Assembly (NCBI RefSeq): GCF_027924965.1
Contig: NZ_AP027056.1
Location: 310,001 to 374,000, forward strand
Direction: 5' to 3'
From: Limnohabitans sp. TEGF004
Lineage (GTDB): Bacteria; Pseudomonadota; Gammaproteobacteria; Burkholderiales; Burkholderiaceae_C
Length of the DNA stretch: 64,000 nucleotides
Shown here: one piece after another, positions 15,830 to 25,883 of the stretch
Numbering within the stretch: position 1 is the stretch's first letter
Layout: the number at the start of each line of letters is the position of its first letter
Translations under genes and position numbers: made by a program
The notes under the pieces: generated by a model
What the model saw: only the letters and a program-made list of their open reading frames with translations
Told to the model about the DNA's origin: nothing
Database searches by the model: none

Positions 15830-16747
15830 TTAAACCGGCAAATAACCTTCCACCGACAAATAACGCTCACCCGTGTCGTAGTTAAAGCCCAGCACGGTTG
15901 CACCCGCTGGAATCTCAGGCAGCTTCTGTGCAATCGCAGCCAGCGTGGCACCCGAAGAGATACCCACCAACAAACCTTCTTCAGCAGCGCTGCGTCGGCC
16001 CATTTCGCGAGCAGCGTCAGCTTCGACTTGAATCACACCGTCGAGCAACGATGTGTCTAAGTTCTTAGGAATGAAGCCAGCGCCAATGCCTTGGATGGGG
16101 TGGGGTGCAGGCGCGCCGCCGGAGATGACGGGCGAGGCTGTGGGCTCCACCGCATACACCTTGAGTTTGCGCCACTTGGCTTTGAGCACTTTGGCTGTGC
16201 CTGTTAAGTGGCCGCCTGTGCCCACGCCGGTGATGAGTACATCCACGCCTTCGGGAAAGTCCGCGATGATTTCTTGCGCGGTGGTGCGTGTGTGCACCTC
16301 GATGTTGGCGGGGTTTTCAAACTGTTGTGGGATCCACGCCCCCGGTGTTTGTGCTGCCAGCTCTTCGGCGCGGGCAATCGCGCCCTTCATGCCTTTTTCG
16401 CGTGGCGTCAAATCAAACGATGCGCCGTAGGCCAGCATCAAGCGGCGACGCTCAATGCTCATGCTGTCGGGCATGACCAAGATGAGTTTGTAGCCTTTGA
16501 CAGCAGCCACCATCGCCAAGCCAACGCCTGTGTTGCCTGATGTCGGTTCAATGATGGTTCCGCCTGCTTTGAGCGCGCCCGACTTTTCAGCCGCTTCCAC
16601 CATGGCCAAGGCGATGCGGTCTTTGATGGAGCCACCGGGGTTGGTGCGCTCGGACTTGATCCACACCTGATGTGTGTTGCCAAACAAGCGGTTGATACGA
16701 ATGTGTGGCGTGTGGCCGATGGTGTCTAAAACGCTGTTGGCTTTCAT
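15830..16747 (-). CDS. cysK: Cysteine synthase A (O-acetylserine sulfhydrylase)
   Basis: This PLP enzyme replaces the acetyl group of O-acetylserine with sulfide to make cysteine. In the 305-residue protein, NPGGSIKDR holds the Schiff-base lysine (Lys42), [15 protein letters not shown] is the substrate-binding Asn loop, [14 protein letters not shown] the phosphate-binding glycine loop, and GISSGA the PLP N1-contacting serine. Length fits CysK better than CysM. The ATG overlaps the stop of the upstream FAD protein by 4 bases (ATGA), so the two are translationally coupled. Confidence 0.93.
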   Translation of the reverse strand: MKANSVLDTIGHTPHIRINRLFGNTHQVWIKSERTNPGGSIKDRIALAMVEAAEKSGALKAGGTIIEPTSGNTGVGLAMVAAVKGYKLILVMPDSMSIERRRLMLAYGASFDLTPREKGMKGAIARAEELAAQTPGAWIPQQFENPANIEVHTRTTAQEIIADFPEGVDVLITGVGTGGHLTGTAKVLKAKWRKLKVYAVEPTASPVISGGAPAPHPIQGIGAGFIPKNLDTSLLDGVIQVEADAAREMGRRSAAEEGLLVGISSGATLAAIAQKLPEIPAGATVLGFNYDTGERYLSVEGYLPV

Positions 16748-18573
16748 GAGTGGCTCCTAGAAGAAATGAGTTGTCGTGCGACGGCTTCACCGACTTTAAT
16801 GCCATCCACGCCCGCCGACAAAATGCCGCCTGCATAACCCGCGCCTTCGCCTGCGGGGTACAGGCCTGCGAGGTTGGGGCTTTGCAAGCTGTCGTCTTCG
16901 CGGGCGATGCGCAGTGGCGATGAGGTGCGTGTTTCCACACCCGTCATCACCGCGTCGTGCATGTCAAAGCCTTTGATTTTTTTACCGAATACCGGCAGCG
17001 CTTCGCGCATGGCGGTGATGGCGTAATCAGGCAGTGCGCTGTTCAAGCTGACCATCTTCACACCCGGTTTGTAGGACGGTTCCACACTGCCCAAGGCGGT
17101 GGATGCACGGTCAGCCACAAAGTCGCCCACCAGTTGTGCGGGCGCTTCGTAAGTGCTGCCGCCCAAGGTGTAGGCGTGGGCTTCGAGTTGGCGTTGCAGC
17201 ACCAAGCCTGCGAGCGGGTGATAGCCACCGGGTGCGTCGTGCGTGGTGTGGCGCACGGCGTTGCCGAGTTCTTGGCCCAATTCGGCTTCAAAGGCGGCGG
17301 GGTCTGTGGGGTAGTCGCTGGGGTCAATGCCCACCACGATGCCTGCGTTGGCGTTGCGCTCAGCGCGTGAGTATTGGCTCATGCCGTTCGTCACCACGCG
17401 GCCTGCTTCGCTGGTTGCAGCCACCACCGTGCCGCCGGGGCACATGCAAAAGCTGTAAACGGCGCGGCCGTTTTCGGCGTGGTGCACCAGCTTGTAGTCG
17501 GCAGCGCCCAGCAGAGGGTGGCCTGCGTGTTGGCCCCAACGTGCGCGGTCAATCACGCCTTGCGGGTGCTCTATGCGCACACCCACTGAAAACGGTTTGG
17601 CTTCCATGGCCACCGCATGACGGTGCAGCATGGTGAAGGTATCGCGTGCGCTGTGGCCCAGCGCCATCACCACTTGGCGGGCGGGCAGGGTGTAGGTTTC
17701 GTCGGTGGCGTGGTTGTGAATGCGCAGGGCTTGAATGGCTCTGGGCGATGACGCGTCTGCAGAGGTGTTGCCGTATTCCACATCGGTCACACGTTGTTCG
17801 AAACGCACTTCACCGCCTAAGCGGATGATTTCTTCGCGCAAGCCTTCCACCACTTTCACGAGCTTGAACGTGCCGATGTGTGGGTGCGCGGTGAACAAAA
17901 TTTCTTCGGGCGCACCAAAGCGCACAAACTCGTTCATCACCTTGCGGCCCAAATGGCGTGGGTCTTTGATTTGGCTGTACAGCTTGCCGTCCGAAAACGT
18001 GCCTGCGCCACCTTCGCCAAACTGCACATTGCTCTCGACGTTCAAAATCTTTTTGCGCCACAGACCCCATGTGTCTTTGGTGCGCTGACGCATGCTAGTG
18101 CCGCGCTCAATCACGATGGGCTTGAAGCCCATTTGCGCCAACACCAGCGCCGCAAAAATGCCACAGGGCCCAAAGCCGACCACCACGGGGCGTTCACCCG
18201 TGTGTTTGCCCCAGTCGCCCGGCGCATGAGCGGGCGCGAGCCACGACATGTCGGGTGTGGGTTGAATGTGTGAGTTCTTTTCGTACTTGGTCAGCAGCGC
18301 AGCTTCTTGCTTTACATCGACCAAGGTGATGTCGACGATGTAGACCACCAACAAGTTTTGCTTGCGCGCATCAAAGCTGCGCTTGAACACATTCAGCGTG
18401 GCGATGGCGTCAGGTGAAAGCCCCAATGCTTCAGCAGCTAGCGTGCGAAGTGCATCAATCGGGTGAGGCGGAAGCTGGCGGTCTGCCTCGGTTTCGGCTG
18501 GCGCATCGGCGGCGCGGCGTTCTTCTACGGGGAGGGCAGACAGCGGAAGTTTGATTTCTGAGAGTCGAATCAC
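16744..18573 (-). CDS. FAD-dependent dehydrogenase-like protein (COG2509 type)
   Basis: A 609-residue flavoprotein. [20 protein letters not shown] near residue 130 is the dinucleotide-binding fold for FAD, followed by [16 protein letters not shown], the hallmark of the COG2509 group. A C-terminal part with [13 protein letters not shown] glycine motif ([19 protein letters not shown]) completes the FAD site. An N-terminal ferredoxin-like domain of about 110 residues precedes it. The family is widely conserved but its substrate is unknown. It is the first gene of a two-gene operon with cysK and divergent from rnpB across 68 bases. Confidence 0.85.
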   Translation of the reverse strand: MIRLSEIKLPLSALPVEERRAADAPAETEADRQLPPHPIDALRTLAAEALGLSPDAIATLNVFKRSFDARKQNLLVVYIVDITLVDVKQEAALLTKYEKNSHIQPTPDMSWLAPAHAPGDWGKHTGERPVVVGFGPCGIFAALVLAQMGFKPIVIERGTSMRQRTKDTWGLWRKKILNVESNVQFGEGGAGTFSDGKLYSQIKDPRHLGRKVMNEFVRFGAPEEILFTAHPHIGTFKLVKVVEGLREEIIRLGGEVRFEQRVTDVEYGNTSADASSPRAIQALRIHNHATDETYTLPARQVVMALGHSARDTFTMLHRHAVAMEAKPFSVGVRIEHPQGVIDRARWGQHAGHPLLGAADYKLVHHAENGRAVYSFCMCPGGTVVAATSEAGRVVTNGMSQYSRAERNANAGIVVGIDPSDYPTDPAAFEAELGQELGNAVRHTTHDAPGGYHPLAGLVLQRQLEAHAYTLGGSTYEAPAQLVGDFVADRASTALGSVEPSYKPGVKMVSLNSALPDYAITAMREALPVFGKKIKGFDMHDAVMTGVETRTSSPLRIAREDDSLQSPNLAGLYPAGEGAGYAGGILSAGVDGIKVGEAVARQLISSRSHS

Positions 18574-18615
18574 AAGCGTGTGGCCCGTGGTGATCGGGCA
18601 AGTTATGTCGAGGGC

Positions 18616-18639
18616 CTTGATTATCCGTCGATAATCAAG
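18616..18639 (+). promoter_or_regulatory. rnpB promoter region with 10-base dyad
   Basis: CTTGATTATC (18616-18625) and GATAATCAAG (18630-18639) form a perfect inverted repeat with a CGTC centre, just before RNase P RNA. GATAAT at 18630-18635 is a plausible -10, placing the transcript start at about 18642. No convincing -35 is visible. Confidence 0.45.
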
Positions 18640-18641
18640 CC

Positions 18642-18960
18642 GTGAAGCTCGCTAGGCCGTCGCTGGTGCGATCTGGGAAACCAGGCACTGGAGGAACGTC
18701 CGGACTGCGTAGGACAGCGTAAGAGGTAACACCTCTCCACCGTGAGGTGAGGATTAGAGCAACAGAGACGAGCCGATTTAGTTCGGGTGAAACGGGCAAT
18801 CTCTACGCGCAGCAATACCAAGTAGGCCAACGTTGAGGCGGTCCGCTGAGTTGGCGGGTAGGTAGCACCGAGCCGAGTGGGTGACCCTCGGCCCAGATTA
18901 ATGACGGTCACGCCGTGGGCAACCACGGTGCACAGAATCCGGCGTATCGGCGAGCTTCAC
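18642..18960 (+). ncRNA. rnpB: RNase P RNA, bacterial class A
   Basis: The catalytic RNA of RNase P matures tRNA 5' ends. Recognised from the conserved GGAGGAACGTCCGGACT near the 5' end (CR-I/P4 strand) and ACAGAATCCGGCGTATCG at the 3' end (CR-V/P4 partner). The terminal P1 helix is formed by GTGAAGCTCGC (18642-18652) with GCGAGCTTCAC (18950-18960), which fixes both ends. Length of about 319 bases is typical for betaproteobacteria. An open frame on the opposite strand here is not a gene. Confidence 0.95.
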
Positions 18961-18985
18961 ACTTTTCATTTATCCAAGGCCGCAG

Positions 18986-19744
18986 ATGTCAGACCCCATT
19001 CCCACAGACGGCTTTGAGCAACCCATCGTGCATGAAACAGCACTCAGCAAATCGATGGTGTTTTCAGACATCGACATTCAAAGCCGCATGAGCGTGGCGC
19101 GACCCGACGAGTTGCAGTTCGAATACACGCGTTTGATGATGGGGGTGTTGTTGTTTCAGCCGCAACCCAAACGCGTGTTGATGGTGGGCTTGGGCGGTGG
19201 TTCGTTAGCCAAGTTTTGTTACAAGCATTTGCCTGACGCACACATCACCGTGGTGGAAATCAACCCGCACGTCATCGCGCTGCGCCAAAGCTTCTTAATT
19301 CCCGATGACGATGCGCGTTTTCAAGTCGTGCAGATGGATGCGGCCCATTTCATGGCGCAGACCGAGCAAACTTTTGATGTGGTGTTTGTCGATGGCTTTG
19401 ACCAACACGGCATGCCCGAGCAGTTGTGCTCGCCACAGTTTTATTCAGACTGTCGCCGTGTGTTGAATGTAGGCGGTGTGGCGGTAGCCAACTTGCACAG
19501 GTTTAGCGCTTATCGCGATGTGTATGTGGACCGCATCGAAGCGGCGTTTGACGGTGCGTTGTGGATCGTCAATGCGCCGGGTACGACCAACTGTGTGGTG
19601 TTTGCGATGCATGGGTTTTCTAAAGACACCAGGCTCAGTTACAGCAAAAACAAGCCTTCACATATGAGCAAAGAGGCATGGGAGCAAATTTCACCCAGTG
19701 TGGCGCGGGTGTTTTTGGCCACGCAGAACACAACCACTGTTTAG
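18986..19744 (+). CDS. Spermidine synthase-like methyltransferase-fold protein
   Basis: This 252-residue Rossmann-fold protein resembles the catalytic half of spermidine synthases. VLMVGLGGGSLAKF is the nucleotide-binding glycine loop (GGGxG replaced by GGGSL), ITVVEINPHVIALRQSF the acidic strand, and FDVVFVDGFDQHGMP the segment where aminopropyltransferases have the catalytic aspartate. The N-terminal beta domain is reduced to about 60 residues, so polyamine synthesis is not certain. It starts 25 bases after rnpB and is convergent with the NUDIX-MBL gene. Proteins of this type are common in Burkholderiales as fused MFS/spermidine synthase relatives. Confidence 0.8.
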   Translation: MSDPIPTDGFEQPIVHETALSKSMVFSDIDIQSRMSVARPDELQFEYTRLMMGVLLFQPQPKRVLMVGLGGGSLAKFCYKHLPDAHITVVEINPHVIALRQSFLIPDDDARFQVVQMDAAHFMAQTEQTFDVVFVDGFDQHGMPEQLCSPQFYSDCRRVLNVGGVAVANLHRFSAYRDVYVDRIEAAFDGALWIVNAPGTTNCVVFAMHGFSKDTRLSYSKNKPSHMSKEAWEQISPSVARVFLATQNTTTV

Positions 19745-19751
19745 CACCACT

Positions 19752-21422
19752 CTACGCGAGGCTGCGAATGCGCTCCACATGCGCCAGTAACGAGCGCATG
19801 GCCACCGGCCACAAACGTGGTGGCACATCGTCATAGGCTTGTTTGACCCAATCATCCATGCTGCCTTCGGCGTGCTGCTGCATGACCTTCAAAATTTTGG
19901 CTTCGCGTTTGAGGCGATGTGCTTTGAGGTGGTTGATGCAGGCGCGTGCATCGTGCGGTTCATCCCACAAGTTGCCCAACACATAGCCGTGTGCGGGCAG
20001 GATGAAATCAATGCGGTCTTGCTCACAAGCTGCCAACAGTTTGTCTAGCGAGTTGAGGTAATCGTTCATGTTGCCATCGGGCGGGTCGATCACGGTGGTG
20101 CTGCCGTTGAGCACATGGTCGCCGCTGAACAGCAGGCCGTCTTCTTCCAGCACCAAGCACAGGTGGTTGGCTGCATGGCCGGGGGTGTGGATGATGCGCA
20201 GGGTGTGCACGACACCGTTGCCTTGCAACACCAAACATTCCCCATCACCGACTTCTCGGTCTGGTGTGAACGCGCTGGCTGCACGTGCGCTGGGGTGTGA
20301 CGCCAAGCCAAGAACGGGCGGCGTGTGCCCATGCTGGGTGCACATCGCTTGCAACGGTGCCGCGCCCGGCGAGTGGTCGGGGTGCGAATGGGTGCACACG
20401 ATGTAGCGGATGTTGCCGCCTGCGGCACGCCACAAACGGTCCAGGTGTTCAGTGTCGGCGGGGCCGGGGTCGATGGCGGCGTAGCCGGTGTCTGGGTCGC
20501 CCACCAAATAGCTGTTGGTGCCGGGGCCTGTCATCACGCCGGGGTTGGCTGCGGTGAGGCGTTGCACGTTTTTCAACAGCAACACGGGTTGATCGGTCAC
20601 CCAATCGAGGTGGTGCAGCATTTGTCCATCGGGGCAGGTGAGGGCCAGTTCGCCAAACGGGCCTTCGTGTTCCATGTAGCGCGCTTCTTTGCCGCCCAAC
20701 CAACCCGCACGCGGGCAGCTGGTGAACCAGGGTTGCTCGGTGGCGCAGTCGGCCAACACGCTGTCTACCGTGGTGTAGCTTTGTAAACGCTCTAGCGTTT
20801 TGATGGTGGGGTAGATGATGAAGAAGTTGCCCTCAGCGTGGCGTGCCAAGGCGTCGGCAGGGCGCACCCAGACTGGCTCGAACTGCTCTTTTTCGTCGGC
20901 CACGGGCGTTTGTGCATCGGGCATGCGGGCCACGAGGAAGGGCACGTCAAAGCGGCGGGGCAGGTCGCGGTCGGTGATCCAGTGGGCGAGTACAAACACC
21001 TCGTCCGCTGCGAGCGTCAGGCCGCGTGCGGCGCATTGCTGCGCAAAGTCGCCTTGGACCGCATCGCGATCGAGGGCTGCAATGTCAGAGGTGTTGGCCA
21101 TTTGTCCGTTGGCATGACGGGCTAACAAGATGCCCAGTTCTTCAAAGCTTTCGCGAATGGCCGCAATGGCTTGGGTGAGGTGCAAATCGCTTTGCGTGGC
21201 GCGGCGCTTGGCGTGGCCGTGGGCCTGCGCATCAGCGACGTCAATGCCGCCACCCGGGAACACATACGCGCCTGGCGCAAAACTGGCGGTCATCGAGCGG
21301 CGCGTCATCAGCACTTCTAGACCTTCCGGACCATCGCGCAGCAACAGCACAGTGGCGGCGGGCAACACGCGCGCGGGTTCTTTGTGGGGGTGGGGGAGTT
21401 GGGTAGAGCGGGCCATCGGCAT
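19752..21422 (-). CDS. NUDIX hydrolase fused to a metallo-beta-lactamase-fold hydrolase
   Basis: About 556 residues in two domains. The N-terminal part (to about 270) contains PGAYVFPGGGIDVADA and AAIRESFEELGILLA, a NUDIX box with an insertion between its G and RExxEE parts. The second part (about 290-550) is an MBL fold: CTHSHPDHSPG is HxHxDH, IIHTPGHAANHLCL the next histidine, and LFSGDHVL the aspartate, ending in a winged-helix-like tail similar to LACTB2-type RNA/thioester hydrolases. A nucleoside diphosphate or acyl-CoA substrate for the first domain and a thioester or RNA for the second are possible. ATG 21422 or 21416 is the start; neither has a strong SD. Confidence 0.85.
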   Translation of the reverse strand: MPMARSTQLPHPHKEPARVLPAATVLLLRDGPEGLEVLMTRRSMTASFAPGAYVFPGGGIDVADAQAHGHAKRRATQSDLHLTQAIAAIRESFEELGILLARHANGQMANTSDIAALDRDAVQGDFAQQCAARGLTLAADEVFVLAHWITDRDLPRRFDVPFLVARMPDAQTPVADEKEQFEPVWVRPADALARHAEGNFFIIYPTIKTLERLQSYTTVDSVLADCATEQPWFTSCPRAGWLGGKEARYMEHEGPFGELALTCPDGQMLHHLDWVTDQPVLLLKNVQRLTAANPGVMTGPGTNSYLVGDPDTGYAAIDPGPADTEHLDRLWRAAGGNIRYIVCTHSHPDHSPGAAPLQAMCTQHGHTPPVLGLASHPSARAASAFTPDREVGDGECLVLQGNGVVHTLRIIHTPGHAANHLCLVLEEDGLLFSGDHVLNGSTTVIDPPDGNMNDYLNSLDKLLAACEQDRIDFILPAHGYVLGNLWDEPHDARACINHLKAHRLKREAKILKVMQQHAEGSMDDWVKQAYDDVPPRLWPVAMRSLLAHVERIRSLA

Positions 21423-21547
21423 ATTATGGAGAAGCCCTGCAAACACGTGCCCTCTGAGTGTTTACCCTTGCGTAATTGCCGCATCATGTTGCCCCTGCGT
21501 TTGACTAACAATTTGCCTAAGACAGTTTTTATTTAGGAGTGAACAGC

Positions 21548-22528
21548 ATGCAACGACGCACATTCAAAACCGCCCTCGGTCTGGCCCTGACTTTGGCCGC
21601 ACTCAGCGTGCCGCAATTGGCAACGGCCCAAGCTTGGCCGACCAAGCAACCCATCAAGATGGTGGCGGTGTTCCCACCAGGCGGTTCTGTGGACCAAGTG
21701 GCGCGCATTTTGGCGCAGCAACTCAGTCTGCAAATTGGCCAAAGCGTGATTGTGGAAAATCGCGGTGGCGCATCGGGCGCTATTGGTACCGCGGCTGTGG
21801 CACAGGCCGCTGCTGATGGCTACACCTTCGGTGTGGTGTTTGACACCCACGGCGTGAACCCCAGCCTCAACCCGAACCTGCCGTTTGACACCAAAAAAGA
21901 TCTGATTCCTTTGGTGTTGGTGGGCACATCGCCCATGGTGTTGGCGACGCATGTCAACTCTGAGTACAAAACCTTCAAAGATGTGGTGGATGCTGCCAAG
22001 GCCAAAAAGAACGTGAGCTTTGGCTCGATTGGCAATGGCAGCTTGGGCCACTTGGCCATGGCCTTGTTGGGCAAAGATGCCAACCTGGAATGGACCCACG
22101 TGCCCTATAAAGGCGGCGGTCCTTTGATGAGCGATGCCATTTCTGGCCACGTCCCTTTGTCGATTGCCTCAGTGTTTGTGACCAAGCCCCACATCGACAG
22201 CGGCCGCATGCGTCCCTTGGCTGTGACATCAAGCAAGCGCGCAGCTGATTTGCCCAATGTGCCCACCATCGCTGAAAACGGCTACCCCGGCTTTGAAGCC
22301 CCCGCTTGGTGGGCCGTGTTGGCGCCCGCCAAAACACCGGCTGACATCGTCAAGCGCATGAACGAAGAGCTCAACAAAGCTCTGAAGAACCCCGAGGTGG
22401 CTAAGAAGCTTGATGCGCAAGGCATTGACATCATGGGTGGCACGCCCGCAGTGGCCAGCGCTTTCATTGACAAGCAGATCAACGTCTGGGGCAAGGTTGT
22501 GAAAGACAACGGCATTCGCGCTGACTGA
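21548..22528 (+). CDS. Bug/TctC-type periplasmic solute receptor
   Basis: A 326-residue tripartite tricarboxylate transporter receptor. Signal peptide residues 1-28 (MQRRTFKTALGLALTLAALSV...TAQA) precede WPTKQPIKMVAVFPPGGSVD, the diagnostic start of mature Bug proteins. ENRGGASGAIGT and YTFGVVFDTHGVNPSL are further family motifs lining the carboxylate site. AGGAG at 21534-21538 supports ATG 21548 over GTG 21539. No TctA or TctB membrane gene lies nearby, as is usual for the many orphan Bug receptors of Burkholderiales. The ligand cannot be predicted. Confidence 0.92.
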   Translation: MQRRTFKTALGLALTLAALSVPQLATAQAWPTKQPIKMVAVFPPGGSVDQVARILAQQLSLQIGQSVIVENRGGASGAIGTAAVAQAAADGYTFGVVFDTHGVNPSLNPNLPFDTKKDLIPLVLVGTSPMVLATHVNSEYKTFKDVVDAAKAKKNVSFGSIGNGSLGHLAMALLGKDANLEWTHVPYKGGGPLMSDAISGHVPLSIASVFVTKPHIDSGRMRPLAVTSSKRAADLPNVPTIAENGYPGFEAPAWWAVLAPAKTPADIVKRMNEELNKALKNPEVAKKLDAQGIDIMGGTPAVASAFIDKQINVWGKVVKDNGIRAD

Positions 22529-22566
22529 TGATTCACTGGCAGCTGCTCTGAGCAGCTCTTGCTAAT

Positions 22567-22604
22567 AAAAAAGGCCATCCTTGCGGATGGCCTTTTTTGT
22601 TTGA
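22567..22604 (+). terminator. Bidirectional terminator
   Basis: AAAAAAGGCCATCC (22567-22580), loop TTGC, then GGATGGCCTTTTTT (22585-22598). The A/T runs on both sides make it work for the Bug gene and for the convergent gene on the minus strand. A second small hairpin, AGCTGCTC-T-GAGCAGCT at 22541-22557, precedes it. Confidence 0.95.
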
Positions 22605-22608
22605 TGAA

Positions 22609-23166
22609 TCAACGGGGTGCTTCGCCGTCGGGCGTGATTTGCAAAGCCACCAAAAAGCGCGCCACCATGTTGTAAGTGGCAATGGCGGTGGTCAGTTCCA
22701 CCAGTTCCGTGGTGGTGAAGCGCGCTTGCATTGCTGCAAACAGCGCATCGTCCACCTTCACATTGCGCGTCATTTGTGCAGCGTATTGCACGACCAAACG
22801 CTCGATGTCGTTCAACGTCGCATCGGTGATGGCTTGGCAGGCGTCGCCTTGCACCACACGGTTCAAGGCATCTAGCTGGTCTTGTGTGCCGCCAGCAGTG
22901 AGGAAGTCGGGCGCATGGTGGTGGTACTCGTACTTGGCGCCGGTCAGCAAGGCCACGGTACAAATGCCCAGTTCACAAAGCTTGCGGCTGGTGGATAAGC
23001 CGGTACGCACGTTTTTCAGATGTACGTTCCAGCCGCGTGCCACGGGCTCGCTCCACAGCAGCGCGCGGTCAAGGTTCATCAGTTCACCGCCGCGACGGGC
23101 GAGGATGGCGTCGACCAAGTCTTGGGGTTGGTGTTTTTGTTCGGGGGTCCAGGCTGGAATGCGCAT
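22609..23166 (-). CDS. Carboxymuconolactone decarboxylase-like protein
   Basis: A 185-residue helical protein resembling the AhpD/CMD superfamily: HLKNVRTGLSTSRKLCELGICTVALLTGAKYEYHHHAPDF aligns with the core helices, in which SRKLCEL occupies the place of the general-acid region and KYEYHHHA of the YEWxxH motif. The C-terminal repeat half contains VELTTAIATYNMVARFLVAL. The CxxC of peroxidase-active AhpD is absent, so a peroxidase role is unlikely. The ATG at 23166 begins the conserved part; a frame extending to 23244 has a hydrophobic N-terminus that might be a signal anchor. The start is uncertain because no SD is visible. Confidence 0.75.
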   Translation of the reverse strand: MRIPAWTPEQKHQPQDLVDAILARRGGELMNLDRALLWSEPVARGWNVHLKNVRTGLSTSRKLCELGICTVALLTGAKYEYHHHAPDFLTAGGTQDQLDALNRVVQGDACQAITDATLNDIERLVVQYAAQMTRNVKVDDALFAAMQARFTTTELVELTTAIATYNMVARFLVALQITPDGEAPR

Positions 23167-23263
23167 GTGTTGTTGAGTTGGTTGAAAGTAGGCCGTGAGC
23201 ATAAGCGCAAGCATGCAAAAGCCCTGACCAATCAGCGACATCACAGTGCCCGATAATCAGCGC

Positions 23264-24121
23264 ATGCGAATTCGCTTCACCAAAATGCAGGGCGCGGGCA
23301 ACGACTTCGTGGTCTTGGATGAGACCACCCAGCGTTTGCACCTCACGCCCGCCCACTACCGTTTTCTGGCCGACCGCCACTTTGGCGTGGGCGCAGACCA
23401 AATCTTGACTGTGCGCCCCGCGCCGCAGCCCGACGTGGACTTTGAATACGTCATCCACAACGCCGATGGCGGCGAGGTGGAGCAATGCGGCAACGGCTCG
23501 CGCTGCTTTGTGCGCTTTGTGCGCGAGCAAGGCTTGACCGATAAAACCACCGTGCGCGTCAAAGTGCATGGCGGCGTCATCACCCTCCAAGAAATGCCAG
23601 ACGGCCAAGTGACGGTGGACATGGGCGCGCCAGTGTTTGACCTGCCCCAAGTGCCGTTTGCCGCAGCGCACGCCACCGCTGTGAACGACAACACTTGGCA
23701 ACTGGCCCTGAGCAATGGCGACGCCGTGAAGGTGGGCGTGGTGTCCATGGGCAACCCGCACGCAGTGCAAGTGGTGGCCGATGTCGACACCGCCCCTGTG
23801 CTGGCGCAAGGCCCCCTCATTGAAAACCACGCGGCTTTTCCTAAGCGTGTGAACGCAGGCTTCATGCAAGTGCTCAGCCGCAACGCGGTGCGCTTGCGCG
23901 TGTTCGAACGCGGCGCTGGCGAAACATTGGCTTGCGGCACAGGCGCTTGTGCGGCTGTTGTCACCGGCATTCGCTGGGGCTTGCTTGACCCACGCGTGAC
24001 CGTGCAAACCCACGGCGGCACACTCACCATTGAATGGCATGGCGGCGACACCCCTGTGCGCATGACCGGCCCAGCCACCACCGTCTTTCAAGGCGACATC
24101 ACCATTCCAGACACACTATGA
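23264..24121 (+). CDS. dapF: Diaminopimelate epimerase
   Basis: DapF converts LL- to meso-diaminopimelate for peptidoglycan and lysine. The 285-residue protein has both catalytic cysteines: CGNGSRCF (first) and LACGTGACA (second). [16 protein letters not shown] is the invariant N-terminus, and it fixes the start at ATG 23264 rather than at GTG 23246. The 3' end overlaps the DUF484 gene by 4 bases (ATGA). Supplies the diaminopimelate used by MurE and Mpl encoded elsewhere in this window. Confidence 0.96.
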   Translation: MRIRFTKMQGAGNDFVVLDETTQRLHLTPAHYRFLADRHFGVGADQILTVRPAPQPDVDFEYVIHNADGGEVEQCGNGSRCFVRFVREQGLTDKTTVRVKVHGGVITLQEMPDGQVTVDMGAPVFDLPQVPFAAAHATAVNDNTWQLALSNGDAVKVGVVSMGNPHAVQVVADVDTAPVLAQGPLIENHAAFPKRVNAGFMQVLSRNAVRLRVFERGAGETLACGTGACAAVVTGIRWGLLDPRVTVQTHGGTLTIEWHGGDTPVRMTGPATTVFQGDITIPDTL

Positions 24122-24822
24122 ACAACGCAGCCATGAACCCCATCACCGAAGACGACATTGCCAATTTCTTGGTGAACACGCCTGATTTTTTTGAGCGTCA
24201 CGCCGAGTTGTTGTCAGCCGTCAAACTCAACAGCCCGCACAGCCACCGAGCCATCAGCTTGCAAGAGCGTCAAGCCGAAATGATGCGCGAGAAGATTCGT
24301 GCCCTTGAGTTGCGCATGATGGACATGATGCGCCACGGCACAGAAAACGAGGTGCTGATTGAGCGCATGCAGCGCTGGGTCAAAACCCTGTTGATGACCA
24401 GCAACGCACGCGATTTGCCGCACACCATTGCCGACCATATCCAACACGACTTCATGGTCCCGCAAGTCGCCATCAAGGTGTGGGGCGTGCGCGAGGATTT
24501 CAAAATTGAGCCCTTCGCGCAAAGTGTGATCGACCCGATCAAAGACTTCGCCGCTTCGTTGACCACGCCCTATGTGGGCATCAACAACAACTTCGACGCC
24601 GTGCAGTGGCTGGAAGACCCCGCCGCCGCTCAGTCGGTGGCCTTCATCGCCTTGCGTGCCACGCGCCCCGAAGACACACCGCAAACTGCGGCTGAGCAGC
24701 CGGTGATTGGCTTGTTGGTCTTGGCCTCGCCCGACCCACAGCGCTATTACGAAGGCATGGGCACCACCATCATCGAACGCATGGGTGACTTGGCCAGCGC
24801 GGCGTTATCTCATCTTCGTTGA
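24118..24822 (+). CDS. DUF484-family (GAF-like) protein
   Basis: A 234-residue cytoplasmic protein. [29 protein letters not shown] is the conserved DUF484 N-terminus, followed by a coiled-coil ([21 protein letters not shown]) and a GAF-like C-terminal half. The family is almost always encoded between dapF and xerC in proteobacteria, as here, but its molecular role is unknown. The start at 24118 comes from the ATGA overlap with dapF; the frame continues upstream within dapF without similarity. Confidence 0.88.
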   Translation: MNNAAMNPITEDDIANFLVNTPDFFERHAELLSAVKLNSPHSHRAISLQERQAEMMREKIRALELRMMDMMRHGTENEVLIERMQRWVKTLLMTSNARDLPHTIADHIQHDFMVPQVAIKVWGVREDFKIEPFAQSVIDPIKDFAASLTTPYVGINNNFDAVQWLEDPAAAQSVAFIALRATRPEDTPQTAAEQPVIGLLVLASPDPQRYYEGMGTTIIERMGDLASAALSHLR

Positions 24823-24857
24823 AGTCACCTGCGTAAATAACCACGCATTCAAAGCGC

Positions 24858-25784
24858 ATGGACTTGGTCGCCCGCTACCTCGACCACGTTCGCTTTGAAA
24901 AGCGTTTGGCTGAGCGCACCGTCACGCTCTACAGCCTCGACCTAGAAAAACTCACCGACTACGCAGCCCTTGCCAACGTGGCACTAGAGGCTGTGCAAAG
25001 CACACACATTCGCCGTTGGGTTTCGCACATGCACAGCGGTGGCCGCAGCGGGCGCGGCATCGCGCTCATCCTCTCAGGCTGGCGCGGGTTTTATGTGTGG
25101 CTGGGACGTCAAGGCTTGGTCACCAGCAACCCCGTGCAAGACGTGCGCGCCCCCAAAGCCCCCAAACCCTTGCCCAAAGCCTTGAGCGTGGATGACGCCG
25201 TGCAACTGGCTGAATACCACGCCGCACCTGATGCCGGAGACCCGTGGCTAGAGTGCCGCGACTCAGCCTTGGTGGAGTTGCTGTACGGCTGCGGCCTGCG
25301 TGTGGGCGAGCTAGTGGGCCTAGACGTGCAAGCTGGCGCACAAGCCAAAGGCTGGATTGACTTTGACGGTGGCGAAGCCCATGTGCTGGGTAAAGGCAGC
25401 AAACGCCGCAGCGTGCCCGTGGGCGGCAAAGCGCTAGAAGCCATGCAAGCCTGGGTGGCAGTGCGCGACCAAGGCCTCACTCCCGCCACTGCCGAACAAA
25501 CCGCCATGTTCATTGGCCGCAATGGCACGCGCTTAACGGCGCAAGCTGTGTGGCAGCGGCTGCGTCAGCGCAGCTTGAAAGCTGGCTTGTCTACGCCTGT
25601 GCACCCGCACATGCTGCGCCACTCATTTGCCAGCCATGTGCTGCAGTCGAGCCAAGATTTACGTGGGGTGCAAGAGCTACTGGGTCACGCCAACATCACC
25701 ACCACGCAGGTGTATACGCGGTTGGATTTTCAGCATTTGGCGCAGGCTTATGACTCTGCGCATCCTAGGGCTCGGAAGAAGTAA
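24858..25784 (+). CDS. xerC: Tyrosine recombinase XerC
   Basis: XerC with XerD resolves chromosome dimers at dif. The 308-residue protein has a core-binding N-terminal SAM-like domain (1-110) and a catalytic domain with all residues: YGCGLRVGELVGL (Arg I), VLGKGSKRRSVPV (Lys), HPHMLRHSFASH (HxxR), LLGHANITTTQVYTRLD (His and nucleophilic Tyr). The length and position after dapF-DUF484 fit XerC rather than XerD or a mobile integrase. The usual Burkholderiales partners hslVU do not follow; an AT-rich ORFan does. Confidence 0.93.
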   Translation: MDLVARYLDHVRFEKRLAERTVTLYSLDLEKLTDYAALANVALEAVQSTHIRRWVSHMHSGGRSGRGIALILSGWRGFYVWLGRQGLVTSNPVQDVRAPKAPKPLPKALSVDDAVQLAEYHAAPDAGDPWLECRDSALVELLYGCGLRVGELVGLDVQAGAQAKGWIDFDGGEAHVLGKGSKRRSVPVGGKALEAMQAWVAVRDQGLTPATAEQTAMFIGRNGTRLTAQAVWQRLRQRSLKAGLSTPVHPHMLRHSFASHVLQSSQDLRGVQELLGHANITTTQVYTRLDFQHLAQAYDSAHPRARKK

Positions 25785-25883
25785 CTATTTTTTGTAGCTT
25801 AGTCATCACAATAGAAACTGATAAAAATCAACTGAATAATGCAGGGTCAATATTGATCTTTTAAAAAGCCAAGGGAACGAAGC

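Noticed and set aside
18621..18926. 101-codon minus-strand frame
   Set aside because: Lies inside RNase P RNA, whose conserved core and P1 helix are evident.
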